This document shows positions 13,131-24,550 of a stretch of 64,000 nt of DNA, one piece after another. Position numbers and translations under genes: made by a program. The notes below the pieces were generated by a model. That model did not search any database. It saw nothing but the letters and a program-made list of their open reading frames with translations, and had not been told where the DNA came from. Every line of letters starts with the position of its first letter. The first letter of the stretch is position 1. Source of the stretch: Datisca glomerata (taxonomy: Eukaryota > Streptophyta > Magnoliopsida > Cucurbitales > Datiscaceae); the NCBI GenBank assembly GCA_003255025.1, contig QANY01005635.1, forward strand, positions 186,001 through 250,000. The letters run 5' to 3'.

Positions 13131-13340
13131 TTTTGACCTTGCAAAAAGAAAAGGTAAACTAAAATTTAGTGATTTTGATTTTTTGTTGTCCACCTCAACC
13201 GTATTTGCATTGCACCCCAATAGTCGAATGAACAATGAGGATTGGTATATCTAACTAGAGTTGCAAACCCTAAAAAACTGTGAATTAAGGATCACAAGAT
13301 TATGAGATGAAACTTATGTTGAAGTGTTACATGACATAAC

Positions 13341-13654
13341 ACTAATGTCTAAAGCTCCTAATCGCATGACATTAGTGGAACTAAAAGTGCTTAAGGAATA
13401 ATTGTAAGATTGATTATATAAATAAATTTTATGACATAATGTTTTTCCTTGGAATGCACTTGTGTATAGTTCTTCAAGAAGAAAACGATGGGCCCAAGTG
13501 ACTCGACATTTACTTAGAGAACTTGATAAAGTTTAATAATAGAAATAAGCACTCGTTTTTTATGATATATTAATTAACGAAATTTTTACGAAGTACAAGG
13601 TGCTTTGGTATATTTAAATTTCGAGGACGAAATTATTTTTAGGATAGGAAAAAT
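13341..13654 (+). pseudogene. Tekay/Del-type Ty3 pol scraps and 3' end
   Basis: Near 13,349-13,412 a short frame reads RMTLVELKVLKE, which matches the entry of the Ty3 reverse transcriptase domain (usual form RM.P.EL.ELK.QL). Most of pol is then missing. At 13,621-13,634 the motif tcgaggacgaaatt occurs, followed by a purine run. This is the typical end of pol and polypurine tract of Tekay/Del chromoviruses. A heavily deleted element is the best reading. Confidence 0.6.
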
Positions 13655-13789
13655 TATAACACCACAACTAACATTGTATTTAATTGATAATTATTGCACT
13701 AAATTGTCATGATTACTGATTTAATGTTTAATGGATAAATTGATTATTTGATCATGTAAACAGTTTTTCAAAATGGCTTAAGTTTCGGG
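13655..13789 (+). mobile_element. Tekay/Del-type 3' LTR, first 135 bp
   Basis: The LTR start tataacacc follows the purine tract; the usual form is tgtaacacc, so its second base is mutated. The LTR is cut at 13,790 by the Athila LTR that starts tgtgataactc. This shows that the Athila copy came later. Confidence 0.55.
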
Positions 13790-14862
13790 TGTGATAACTC
13801 TAAGAATTTAGAGTTATCCTAGCAATCTTAGAACTGGGTTATTGCTTCTTTTAGGGCAATTTAGGAATTCTAGTGCTTAGTTTTAGTTATTTGCTGTGTA
13901 TCTAGTTGTAAGGTGAATTTTGTTATTATGCTAGCCTTGTTAGTAGTTTTCAAGCAATTTTATGCATTGGAGTTTCTTTGGTGTGGAGCTGTTTCTAGAG
14001 CTTGTAATATTTTGATGCTGTAGCAGTTCCTGATACTCCTCTAGTTGTGTCGTACAATGCAAGCTTGGCAAGTGGTCTACGCGTGGTCAAGTTGGTGCTG
14101 AAAGTAAAAAAGGAGATTCCTTTATGTCAGAATCCGTTATCCAAGTGTCATGGCGCCTACCTTTCATGGTCCCCTCAACTGCTAGAAGCTTACACGTGCC
14201 CCATTTCTAAGAAGAAACCCTAATCTAGAGCAGTTATAAAAGGAAAATGCAGCTATTTTTAGAAGTTGGTGGGACATAGCTAGAAAGAAGCCGACAAGTA
14301 ATTTATAAAGAAGGCATGCTTAGAAAGGGACAGAGAAGAAGGCACAAAAAGGAAGAAGTCATTTGAGGAATAAGATAAAGGCTTAGAATATCTTGCTTAT
14401 TCTTATTCTTTTCTTTCTCTTGTTTACTTCATTTCTCTTGTACTAGCTAGCTTCTATTTCTTATTTTGCTAAGAAACAATGGCAATGGGATATTCGATTT
14501 TCATATTTGAGCTCACTATGAGCTAAACCTTTTGTGGCTAGCATGGTAATATGAACTTAAAATTTGCTTTGTCTTATTAATAATGTTCTTGTTGTTAAGC
14601 TTTCTTTATTATTGGAATTAAGTCTACTTAAAGCTAAATACTGTTATTGGTTGGCCATCTTTAGTAGAATGCAAGTTAGACCAAGATCTAAATGGATCAA
14701 ATTGAATGGAATAGACTTAATTAGTTGATGCTTGAGTGTTTAAATAAAAAATACATGAATGAGAAATTGTGTAAATCTAAGCACTTTGTGAGTTCATAGA
14801 CATATGAACTTTCTTTGCAATCCTTTGGCTGAAACTTTATTGTATCAATCTCTAACCAGAAA
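13790..14862 (+). mobile_element. Athila-type LTR, truncated at its 3' end
   Basis: It starts tgtgataactctaagaattt and follows the 3,783 LTR through the TATA box (14,235-14,243) to a point near 14,862 that corresponds to position about 1,080 of that LTR. The last 400 bases and the internal region are missing. It interrupts a Tekay-type LTR on its left. The right edge is approximate. Confidence 0.8.
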
Positions 14863-15836
14863 TATCATAGGTCCTCCAGATTACTCCCAAGTCTTCCTTT
14901 GTCAAAGAAGAAGGGTATTCGTCATCCCTTAATGACTGGGAGCCCCACTCGAACTTGCACGACCCCTAGAGTCAGCCCAGAGTTCCACGGCCTCAATCAA
15001 TATATTTATGTCTTCCAATCGACCAACGACACCCTCTGAACCTATATATATAATAGAAAATATTGGAAAACTAGGTAGAAACAAAACTAGCAGAAAGAAC
15101 GAAGCACAAAAAGGAAGAAAAAACCTACCACAAATGAGCAACAGTGAGACGAGCCCCACGACAGAACGATTCCCAAAAGTAATGAAATTGGTGAATGAAG
15201 GTCTCGATGGAAAAATGCTAGAAAGGATAGAAGGATGAAAGAGGCATGGAGAAAGAAAAGAATGTAAATTGTATGAGGGAGAAGGGATTTCGACCCGTAC
15301 GAAGGGAAGAAGGGAAGATTAAGCATAAAAGGGGGTTCAAACAAGGGTTTTTCATCTCTCAGTAGGGGAAAAGTAGAAGAAGGCATATGCAGGTGGCTTA
15401 TTTATAGGACCATCTCGAAAGAAGATTAAGGCCGTTCAAACGTTTTTGAAGTAGAATTTTCACTAGTTTTGAAAACTATTTTAGAACAAGTTTTCAGAAT
15501 ATTTGATGTAAAATTTCACAAGTATACACATCATTCAAGTGATGAAAGTGAAGAATAAAGTATCGTCCCATAGTGATTGATTAATTTACTAAGTATCAAA
15601 TTTTACTAACCTTAATTCTAATTGAAGAATCAAAATTAAAGAGATTTAAATGAAAAAATCAAACTAATCAAAACACATTTTTTTAGATAAGGTTGTTGAT
15701 GGTAGGATTCAGTAGGTGTGCCAGGACATCCCAGTCAGGCTGACACCTCCATTGATTCAGTAGGTGTACCAGGACATCTCAACCCAACATATTATTAAAA
15801 TAAAATATAGAGTCAACAAAAAAATAAAGAAAAAAA
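14863..15836. other. Unassigned stretch with possible minus-strand promoter
   Basis: Two overlapping open frames on opposite strands (15,008-15,238 plus and 15,087-15,386 minus) have no recognisable motif and are probably chance. On the minus strand a TATA-like box (ctataaataag) lies at about 15,398-15,408, followed by pyrimidine-rich leader-like sequence, so this may be part of an LTR. Near 15,706-15,735 and 15,755-15,784 the phrase gattcagtaggtgtaccagg is repeated with one change. Nothing else could be supported. Confidence 0.35.
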
Positions 15837-16950
15837 TTAGCAAACCCTAAAAGATGTTATGTTAGAAACATCATAAAAATACGTGAAGAACAAAAACTTG
15901 GGCCATTCGATCACTAAGTTGGGTATTATACTAGGGGCTCTGGATGCCAAGAAATTTGTAAGCCGGTTACCCTTTTGATAAATATGAGTGGCAACAAAAT
16001 CTATCTGATCAATTAAATTTAAACATGCCCAAGCAGTACTCCAGCGCCAAGTGACCTTTCGAGATTTAGAATGCAGAATGGCCACAACATAATCAAAATC
16101 ACTTTCCAATTATAATGTCTCCATCCAAAGGTCAAAACATACTCCAAGGTGAATAGCGTAACAACCCCTAACACATCTCACACAAGGGGCTCCAAAGGAG
16201 GTTTAACAAATGATGATCATCTACCAAATCAATCAAAGGAGTACCTAACCAATTTTCTATCCAAAAATGAACCTTAGAATGATAACCAACCAACCATCCA
16301 GACTCGATTATCAAAGTAGTATATTGATATGTTAGGCCATGCTAGATAGAATAAGAAATATACCATGACCTCATTTGGTGATACTGCGTCATGTAACGGA
16401 CACGAAGATAAGGGAAAACCATAGAGTCCTCAATCAACAACCTCCAAATGAGTTTTTTCAACATAGCCTTAATGAGAATGCCAAGGTCCTCGATGCAAAG
16501 ACCACCTTCCTCGTAAGGCTTTCAACAAAACTTCCAAGCCACTGGAACTAACTTACGAATATCAACTGAACATGTCCAAAAGAAGTTTCAAATAGAAATA
16601 TTTAAATCCTTCAAAAGAGAGGAAGACCAATGATAAATTTAAAAAGAATGTAAAAATGAACCTTGGATCACTGAATTAATGATACACAATTTACCTACCA
16701 AAGATAAAGGTAAACCCTTTCAAGATTCCAACTTGCTTTTAATTTTGTCAGCCCAATGATCAACAACCAACATTTAGGTGGACAAAAAAGAGAAACCCCA
16801 AAATAATTAAGTCATTGAATCTCCTCCCTTATGCATTATAGACATCAACCAAAATTTTATTAATTCAGGTCCTAGAGATGCCCTTGCCGAAATAAAAGGA
16901 TGATATATCTCGATTAACCCGTTGAATTTTTAAAGGCAAAATGAGGGATA
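15837..16950 (-). pseudogene. LINE (L1-type) ORF2 C-terminal part with RNase H domain
   Basis: The minus-strand reading shows the end of a plant LINE polyprotein. Upstream (about 16,450-16,520) is GGLCIEDLGILIKAMLKKL, the block that follows the reverse transcriptase domain in plant LINEs. Then comes a zinc-binding-RVT style stretch with FWIENWLGTPLIDLV near 16,230-16,280. Finally, at 16,109-15,837, an RNase H-like tail of the plant retroelement type reads ESDFDYVVAILHSKSRKVTW and later HIYQKGNRLTNFLASRAPS. Several stops and frame changes occur. The RT catalytic core is absent, so the copy is truncated. It may belong with the plus-strand LINE ORF1 next to it. Confidence 0.8.
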
Positions 16951-17708
16951 TGTAAATTATTGAGAAGCTTATAAAAGACATATTAGGGTAAGGTTTCTCC
17001 ATGCCAAAGGTTTTAGTGAAGACAATTTAAGGCTCTCCCTTATGGATGCTTGGGAGCTCAAACTCATATGTTTGATTGAGATTAATACGTATGGTATTGT
17101 AATTGGGCTGAAATTAAGCTCCCTCCCCCACCCCACCCATTCTCTTCTCTTTCTCTCTTACATTCACCTTAGCTACATTGTTGCATCTATATAGGTCCCC
17201 GATTTAGTGCTGCTATGTATTGTTTTGCAATGTCTCTAGTATCCTTTAATGTTTATGCATGCCATACTTTGCTATTTTAGGCTTCTCCCCACATTGCTAC
17301 ATTGCTACAGTTCACGTGAGCTTCATTTGGAGTGCTCTGTTTTTGTTTTGCAATGGCTTTAGTTGTTTGCAGGTGCTAGGGGCTCTCTGCTTACTCATAT
17401 GGTCTCTCGAGCTTAAATCTCACCTTTAAAGAAGACCACCATGCTCATGCTCCATTTTTCTTTTGCTTTATTTACTTTCCTTGTAATTAGAAGGGTTCTA
17501 TGCTATAAAGGCCCTTCACTAGTTTGAATTTCAGTCTTTTGATGTTAGTTAATGCTATGCCATATTTTGGTGCTGACCCCCCCCATTGATAAATTGCTAC
17601 AACAGAGTTGTCAAAAGTCCTAGTGAGAGAAGCTCTCCCTTCTCTCTAGAATTTCTAGTTTGGAGGTCTTGCCTCCCCCTCCCTTTGAGGGAGTTTGGCA
17701 GATTTACA
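16951..17708 (+). other. Probable LINE 5' untranslated region
   Basis: No protein signature is present. The stretch lies just upstream of the LINE ORF1 frame and is pyrimidine-rich in parts (for example ctcttctctttctctcttac near 17,143-17,162). The simplest reading is the 5' UTR of that LINE, but no boundary can be defined. Confidence 0.4.
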
Positions 17709-19440
17709 ATGGTAAATGAGGGATACTTTTCTCAAGATTCAGGTTTGGGTAAGGGCAATGGAGGTGCTGGAAAGGGTATTAATGGAGCTTATTGTCAAGT
17801 TAAGTCAGCGTTGAAGGACCACGAGAGGAGGAAACCCATTCTTAATGTCTAGGTAGTTGGAGAAGTATATGCTCCTAGGAATGTCTTAAATTCTCAAAGT
17901 AAGAGCCCTGAAAGAGCTATTGTTACTTCATCTTTTAAGGGGAAGAACCAAGCTCTAACTAAAATTACTCCTTCTTCTACAAGGGGAGAAATTCAGAGTG
18001 GGTCTTATGACCAAAAGAAACTAAATCAGAACCTTAAGCTGAGCTCTAAAGCCAAAGTAAACCAAGCTTCTCTTACTGACCAGCTTAGGAATAGCCTTAA
18101 TCGGAGCCGAGTTGTCCATGGAGGAGCTAAATGAGGTGCTAGTAGGTCCTTAAGCTTGCCCAAGCTTTGTGAGGTTGAAGAAGAAGCTAAATATCTTTGG
18201 GTCCTTGGAGAAAATCCAAATCTGGAGACAGATTGTGTGCAATCTGCCATTCCAGGTTTTAAGGGTGCTTGTCTCCTCCCAATTAATGCTAGAATTGACC
18301 TTGCAGCTATAGTGGTCCCTAAATCAAGGAGCCTTTTGACAACCTTTTTTATGTGTTCTCCTTAGATATAAAGAACAATCAAGCTAGGGGAGATGGTATA
18401 CTAAATCTTGAGGATATTTCTCTCTCTTATGACAATGATGTGACCTTAGGTGGAGTTCCAAGGCTGGTGGCATACTCTCTCTCCCCCCTTAGCTCAAGAT
18501 CAGCATCAATTGTGAGGGACAAGGTTGATGTGACCTCTCTCAAAGGAGATAGGGTGGTCATGGTCGTGCTCTTAAGCTAGGAGAAGCATCTCTCTCCTAT
18601 TACAATGATGTGAGTGTTGGTGGGGTCCCAAGATTGTTGAAAGACTCTCTCTCATATCTTAGCTCCATCTTAGCATTAAATTTGAGTGACAAGATGGGTG
18701 TTACATTTCCCAAGGAAACCAAGGGCTTCAATGGTCGTGCCTTAGGGCTTGAAGAAGCTTTTCTCTCTCCTAAGCCCAAATCTAGTGGAAAACAGAAGGT
18801 GAGCTCTTCTCCTTCTTCTCCGATTTTTTCTCCTAAGAAACTTCATGAGAATAGAGGTTATCAAGATCTATTATCTAGTAATAGTGGATCTCAAGAGAAG
18901 CCAATTGGTTTATGGGCTGAAAAAGTTAAGGGTAACTTTAAAAAGAAGCTAAGTTTAGGAAATGTAAGCTCCTCTTATGTGGAAAATGGTAATGTTATAG
19001 TAAAGCTCCATGACTACATTACTAAGGAGAACTTCTCTAGTTGGGAAGGCTACCTTGTTGGCTATTTTGTGGAAGAATAGTTCCTCTCCATTTAGTTAAG
19101 AAAATTGCTATGCAACTTTGGGCTAGAAGAGGAATTCAGGAGGTCTCGGCTACTAAAGGTCTCTTCTACCTTAAATTTGGTTCTGTGGATGATAGAAACT
19201 CAGTCTTAGAGGATGGTCCTTGGCACCTTTTAGGTAGGCCCATTGTGCTACAAGAGTGGCAGCCAAATGAGAAATTCTCCCAAGAGAAACTCTCTACCCT
19301 TCTAATATGGGTAAATTGTGGAATGTCCCTATTGAATTATGGACTGAAGAAGCTTTGAGTCACATTGCAAGTGCTGTGAGTATCCTTTCTCACTCTGATA
19401 ATGCTGATGCCTCCTACATTGTGTGGAAATTTCAGCCTTT
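17709..19440 (+). pseudogene. LINE ORF1 (DUF4283-type RNA-binding gag), frameshifted
   Basis: The reading starts at the ATG at 17,709 (MVNEGYFSQDSGLGKGNGG) and runs with two in-frame stops to about 18,360, then shifts frame. At about 18,407-18,770 it holds a tandem repeat of about 57 residues. From about 18,980 to 19,400 a DUF4283 domain is recognisable: WEGYLVGYF, then after a frameshift a block with LEDGPWHLLGRPIVLQEW and LLIWV. In plant LINE ORF1 proteins this domain precedes a zinc knuckle and binds element RNA. The frame is cut by satellite near 19,476, so the zinc knuckle and all of ORF2 are missing. Not functional. Confidence 0.8.
18407..18770 (+). repeat. In-frame tandem repeat inside LINE ORF1, period about 171 bp
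   Basis: Units begin at 18,407, 18,577 and 18,748, spaced 170 and 171 bases. The first two share LSY.NDV..GGVPRL and a later DK..VT block. The third begins (LEEAFLS) but then diverges. The pattern is an in-frame duplication of about 57 residues in the low-complexity N-terminal half of ORF1, with a frameshift between copies. Confidence 0.8.
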
Positions 19441-19475
19441 ACTGATTTAATCAAAATTTTCACCATTGATGTTGG

Positions 19476-20333
19476 CCTTTGGGAATGACATCTACTTGAC
19501 CTGACTTTTGACAATCAATACACATTTTGGATAAGAATTAGGATTTTGGTTGGTTTTTTGGTGGTTTTGGTGCCATGCAAAGTAAAAAAAAGGACCAATG
19601 GGATGTGTTTAGGATGACATGAGATGAACTTGGCTAAACTTGTATCTTTTGGGCATGACATGTTCCCGACTTGACTTTTGACACTCAATATACATTTTGG
19701 ATAAGAATTTGGAGTCTGGTGGTCATTGTTGGTGCTTCTATGTCTTGTGGAGTAGACCAATGGGACATGTTTAGGATGAAATGAGATGAACTTCACTAAA
19801 GTTAGATCCTTTTGGCATGGCATCTACTCAACCTAACTTTTGAAACCTAATACATGTTTTGGATAATAATTTGGAGTGTGGTGGTCATTTCGGTTGCTTC
19901 TAATGCTATGTGGAGTCAAAAAAGGCCAATGGGACGTGTTTAGACGAAATGAGATGAACTTAGCTAAACTTCAATCTTTTTGGCATGGCATATACCCGAC
20001 CTGACTTTTGACACTCAATACATGTTTGGGAATTTGGAGTGTAATGTTACTTTTAGGTTATTCTAGTGCAATACGGAGTCAAAAAGACGAATGGGACTTG
20101 TTTAGGGCGAAATGAGATGAACTTGGCTAAACTTGAATCTTTTGGGCATGGCATCTACTCGATCTGACTTTTGACACCCAATCCACATTTTGGATAAGAT
20201 TTTGGTGTGTTTTTATCATTTTAGGCTCTTCTAGTGCCATGCGGAGTCAAAACGACCAATGAGACATGTTTAGGATGAAATGAGATGAACTTGGCTAAAC
20301 ATGGATCTTTAGGGCATGGCATGTACTCGACCT
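19476..20333 (-). repeat. 167-bp satellite, reverse orientation, first part
   Basis: Reverse complements of the phrases in the 1-3,782 array recur here (for example gtttaggatgaaatgagatg and acttggctaaac). About five monomers are present. The array starts inside the LINE ORF1 frame on the left and is broken by a Ty3 fragment on the right. Confidence 0.92.
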
Positions 20334-20694
20334 GTGATGAAGATCCAGTTTCACTAGCTCAATGGATAGATCCACTTAAAGTACCAAGTAGGCCAATCAC
20401 AAAAGTTAGAGCAAAGAGAATGGCTAAAGCATTGAATGGGATAATGAAGCAAGTGGATGACCAAACAAGTGTGGAGATATCTAAGTTTGGAAAAGGAGAA
20501 GTTAGACTTGTCAACCATATGACCTACATGGAGCATGACATGGTCTCAAACAGGACAGCCTACATGGAGCATGACATGGCGTCCAATATGGCAGCCCACA
20601 AGGAGATTATGTCACATCCTACATGGCATTCCACATGTAGCATGTTGTGGCGTTCAATATGGCATTCCACATTGAGCATGGAATGGAATTTTAT
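20334..20694 (+). pseudogene. C-terminal end of a Ty3 retrotransposon polyprotein
   Basis: A frame at 20,285-20,698 enters from satellite and then reads VPSRPITKVRAKRMAKALNG, the basic PITR.RAK motif typical of the end of Ty3 pol (after the integrase). It continues into a stretch with the repeated unit YMEHDM and ends just before the LTR-like segment. No earlier pol sequence is present. The element is a 3' fragment lodged in satellite. Confidence 0.65.
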
Positions 20695-21216
20695 ATGATG
20701 ACAAGGAAGCAAGACTTGGCAATCTTGTCCTAGAAGTGGACAGTCAATAGAAATTTTTTGGGTGGATTACAAGTTCCTTATTTATTGTAATTATTATTTC
20801 TTTATCTTTTAAATTTAGTTTAGGTTATTTAAACACTTTAGAACTCTTTCTTCTTCTAGTTTTTCTATTTAAGCATGGTTCAATGTATTAAACAGCTTGG
20901 ATAAATATAATTTATTGTGGATGAATATAATACCTTGGTTCTACTTAGAACTTTTTAGACTTATCAAGAATATTCTTGTGGCATCTAAAATCTAGACTTA
21001 TCACTCACTTTTCTATCTTGTTCTTGAGTGTGGTGTATAAACCATACCATTGGTTCTTTTTGAAGCATCAATTTGGGTCTTAGGACTTATACCTAAGGTT
21101 CTCTTTGTGTCATAAAAAATGGTTCGGGGTTTCTTCCTCTTTAAAATCGATCCTTGGGTTCTTGAACATCATTGTTATTGGGTTCCTAGTTCTGGTTGCC
21201 AAGTGGGTTTGTATCA
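20695..21216 (+). mobile_element. Probable 3' LTR of the same Ty3 fragment
   Basis: The segment starts tgatgacaaggaagcaagac right after the pol frame and ends near gggtttgtatcattttta, where satellite resumes at 21,217. It contains an AT-rich central part and a tttaaacactttagaactc stretch. Its position and length of about 520 bases suggest an LTR, but no second copy is available to define its ends. Confidence 0.5.
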
Positions 21217-24200
21217 TTTTTACACTCAATAAACGTTTTGGATAATAATTTGGAGTGTGGTGGTCATTTTAGGTCCTTCTAGTGCCATGCAGGATCAAAA
21301 AGGTCCCTGGGACGTGTTTTGCATGAAATGGCTAAACTTTGATCTTATAGGAATGGCATGTACCCAACCAGACTTTTGACATCCAATACACATTATGGAC
21401 AATAATTTGGAGTGCGGCTGTCATTTTAGGTGGTTCTAGTGCCATGCAGAGTCAAAAAGACCAATGAGACGTGTTTAGGATGAAATGAGATGAACTTGGC
21501 TAAACTTAGATCTTTTGGACATGACATCTACCTCACCTGGCTTTTGACACCCAATACACATTTGGGATCATAATTCGGAGTGTGGTTGTGCTTCTAGTCC
21601 ATGCGGAGTCAAAAAGACTAATGGAACGTGTTTAGTACAAAATGTGACGAACTTGGGTAAACTTGGATCTTTTGGGCATGGCATTTTTTTGACCTGATTT
21701 TTGATATCCAATACATGTTTGAATAATAATTTGTAGTATAATAGACTTTTTAGGATCTTCTAGTGCCATGTGGAGTTGAAAAGGCCAATGGGACGTGTTT
21801 AGGGCGAAATGAGATGAACTTGGCTAAACATTGATCTTTTAAGCATGTCATCTACTCGACCTGACTTTTGACACCCAATTCACATTTTGGATATGAATTT
21901 GGAGTGTGTTTGTCATTTTAGGTTATTCTAGTCTCGTGCGGAGTCAAAAAGACCATGGGACGTGTTTAGGATGAATTGCTATGAACTTGGCTAAACCTAG
22001 ATCTTTTGGGCATGGCATGTATCCGACCTGACTTTTGAAACCTAATAAACATTTTGGATCAGAATTTGGAGTGTGTCGGTCACTCTATCTGCTTCTAGTG
22101 CTATGTAGAGTAAAAAAAATGCCAATGATCTTTTGGGCCTAGCACATACACGACCTGACTTTTGACACCCAATACACGTTCAGGATAAGAATTTGGAGTG
22201 TGATGGTCATTTTAGATACTTCTAGTGCCATGAGGAGTAATAAAGGCCAATGGGACGTGTTTAGGGTGTAATGAGATGAAGTTTTCTAAACGTCAATATT
22301 TTGGGCATGGCATGCATGTACCGTCATGTCTTTTGATAGCCAATGCACATTTTAGATGAGGATTAGGATGAAATAAGATGAACTTGGCTAAACTGGGATC
22401 TTTTAGGCATGGCATGTACCTGACCTGACTATTGACACCCAATTCATGTTTTGGGTGAGAATTAGGAGTGTGGTGGTTATTTAAGGTACTTCTAGTACCT
22501 ATGCAGAGTAAAAAACTAGCGGGACGTGTTCAGGATGAAATAAGATGAACTTGGCTAAACATGAATCTTTTGGGCATGGCATGTTTTGGACCTGACTTTT
22601 GACACCAAATACATATTTTGGATAATAATTTGGAGTGTAGTGGTCATTTTAGGTGCTTCTAGTGCCATGTAGAGTGAAACTGACCAATTGGTTGTGTTTA
22701 GGATGAAGTGAGAAAACTTAGCTAAACTTGGATATTTCAGGCATGGCATGTACGCAACCTGAATTTTGGAACCTAATACACATTTTGGACAAGATCATGG
22801 AGTGTGGTTCTCATTTTAGGTGCTTCTAGTGCCATGCAGAATCAAAAAGGCCACTGGGACGTGTTTAGCACGAAATGAGATGAACATGGATAAACTTCAA
22901 TCTTATGGACATGGCATGTACACAGCCTGACTTTTGACATCCAATACACAATTTGGATAATAATTTGGACTGTGGTTGTCATTTTAGGTGGTTTTAATGC
23001 CCTGCAGAGTCAATCAGATCAATGCGACGTGTTTAGGATGAAATGAGAAAACTTAGCTAAGCTTGGATTTTTTTGGAATGACATTTATCTTACCTGAATT
23101 TTGATACCCATTACACTTTTTCGATAAGAATTTGGAGTATGGTTGTGATTTTAGGTGTTTCTAGTGCCCATGTGGAATCAAAAAGACCAATGGGACGTGT
23201 TTAGGATGAAATGTGACAAACTTGGTTAAACATGGATCTTTTGGGCATTGCATGTACCCGACATAACTTTTGACACCCAATACACATTTTAGATAAGAAT
23301 TTGGAGTGTGGTGGTCACCTTAGGTGCTTCTAGTGCCATGCAGAGTTAAAATGAGCAATTGGACGTGTTTAGGAAGAAATTAGATAAACATTGTCATACT
23401 TTAATCTTTCGGACATGGCATCTACTGGACCTAACTTTTGACACCCATTACACGTTTTAGATAAGATTTTTTAGTGTGGTGTTTATTTTAGGTGCTTCTA
23501 GTGCCATGCGGTGTTAATAAGATCAACATGATGTTTATAGGATGAAATGAGACGAACTTGACTAAACTTAGATATTTAGGGCATGCCATGTACCCCGACT
23601 TGACTTTTGACACCCAAGACACTTTTTGGATATTAATTTGGAGTGTGGTTTGATTTTAGGTGCTTCTAGTGCCATACAGAGTCAAAAAAACCAACGAGAC
23701 ATGTTCAGGACAAAATAATATGAACTTGACTGAACTTTGATCTTTTGGGCAGGACATGTTCCCGACCTATTGACACTCAATGCACATTTTGGATAAGAAT
23801 TGGAAGTTTGGTGGTCATTTTAGGTGCTTTTAATTCCATCCAGAGTCCAAAAGACCAGTGGCACGTGTTTAGGATGAAATTAGATGAACTTGGCTAAACT
23901 TGGCTAAACTTGGATCTTTTGACACCCATTACACATTTTGGATAAGATTTTAGAGTGTGGTTTTCATTTTAGGTGCTTCTGGTGCCATACGAAGTCAAAA
24001 AGACTAATGGGATATTCAAGACGAAATGAGACGAACTTGACTAAACTTGGTTCTTTTGGGCATGGCATGTTCTCGACTTGTTGACACCAATGCACATTTT
24101 GGATAATAATTTGGAATATGATGGTCGTTTTAGGTCTTCTACTGCCCTCTAGAATAAAAAAGACCAATGGTAAGTGTTTAGGATGAAATTAGATGAATTT

Positions 24201-24550
24201 GTCTAAACCTGGATCTTTTAAGCATGGCATGTACCCGAACTGAGTTTTGACACCCATTACACATTTTTTATAAGAATTTGAATTGTGGTTGACATTTTTG
24301 GTGCTTCTAGTGTCATGCAGAATCAAAAAGACCAATACGTGTTTAGGATGAAATGAGATGAACTTGGATCTTTTAGGCATAGCATGTACCCGGCCTGATT
24401 TTTGACACCCACTACACATTTTGGATAAGAGTTTGGAGTGTGTTGGTCATTTTAGGTGCTTCTAGTGCCATGTGGAGTGAAAATGACCAATTGAACGTGT
24501 TTAGGGCAAAATGAAATGAAATTGGCTAAACATAAATATTTTGGGAATGG
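21217..24550 (-). repeat. 167-bp satellite, reverse orientation, second part
   Basis: About 20 monomers continue the reverse array after the Ty3 fragment. Some are shortened (for example near 22,130 and 23,890). The array is cut at 24,551 by the 3' LTR of Copia-1. The matching flank on the other side of Copia-1 is the satellite scrap at 61,956-62,002. Confidence 0.92.

Larger units (their letters stand above)
11851..13340. other. Unassigned stretch with short repeats
   Basis: The first 600 bases are less AT-rich than the surroundings and contain a 70-residue frame (11,968-12,180) without recognisable motif. The rest is AT-rich and holds a 33-bp direct repeat and a 42-bp minisatellite, listed separately. 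No gene could be supported. Confidence 0.4.

Noticed and set aside
15008..15386. Overlapping opposite-strand frames of 76 and 99 residues
   Set aside because: No domain, low-complexity composition on the minus strand and no gene-like context. They mirror each other.
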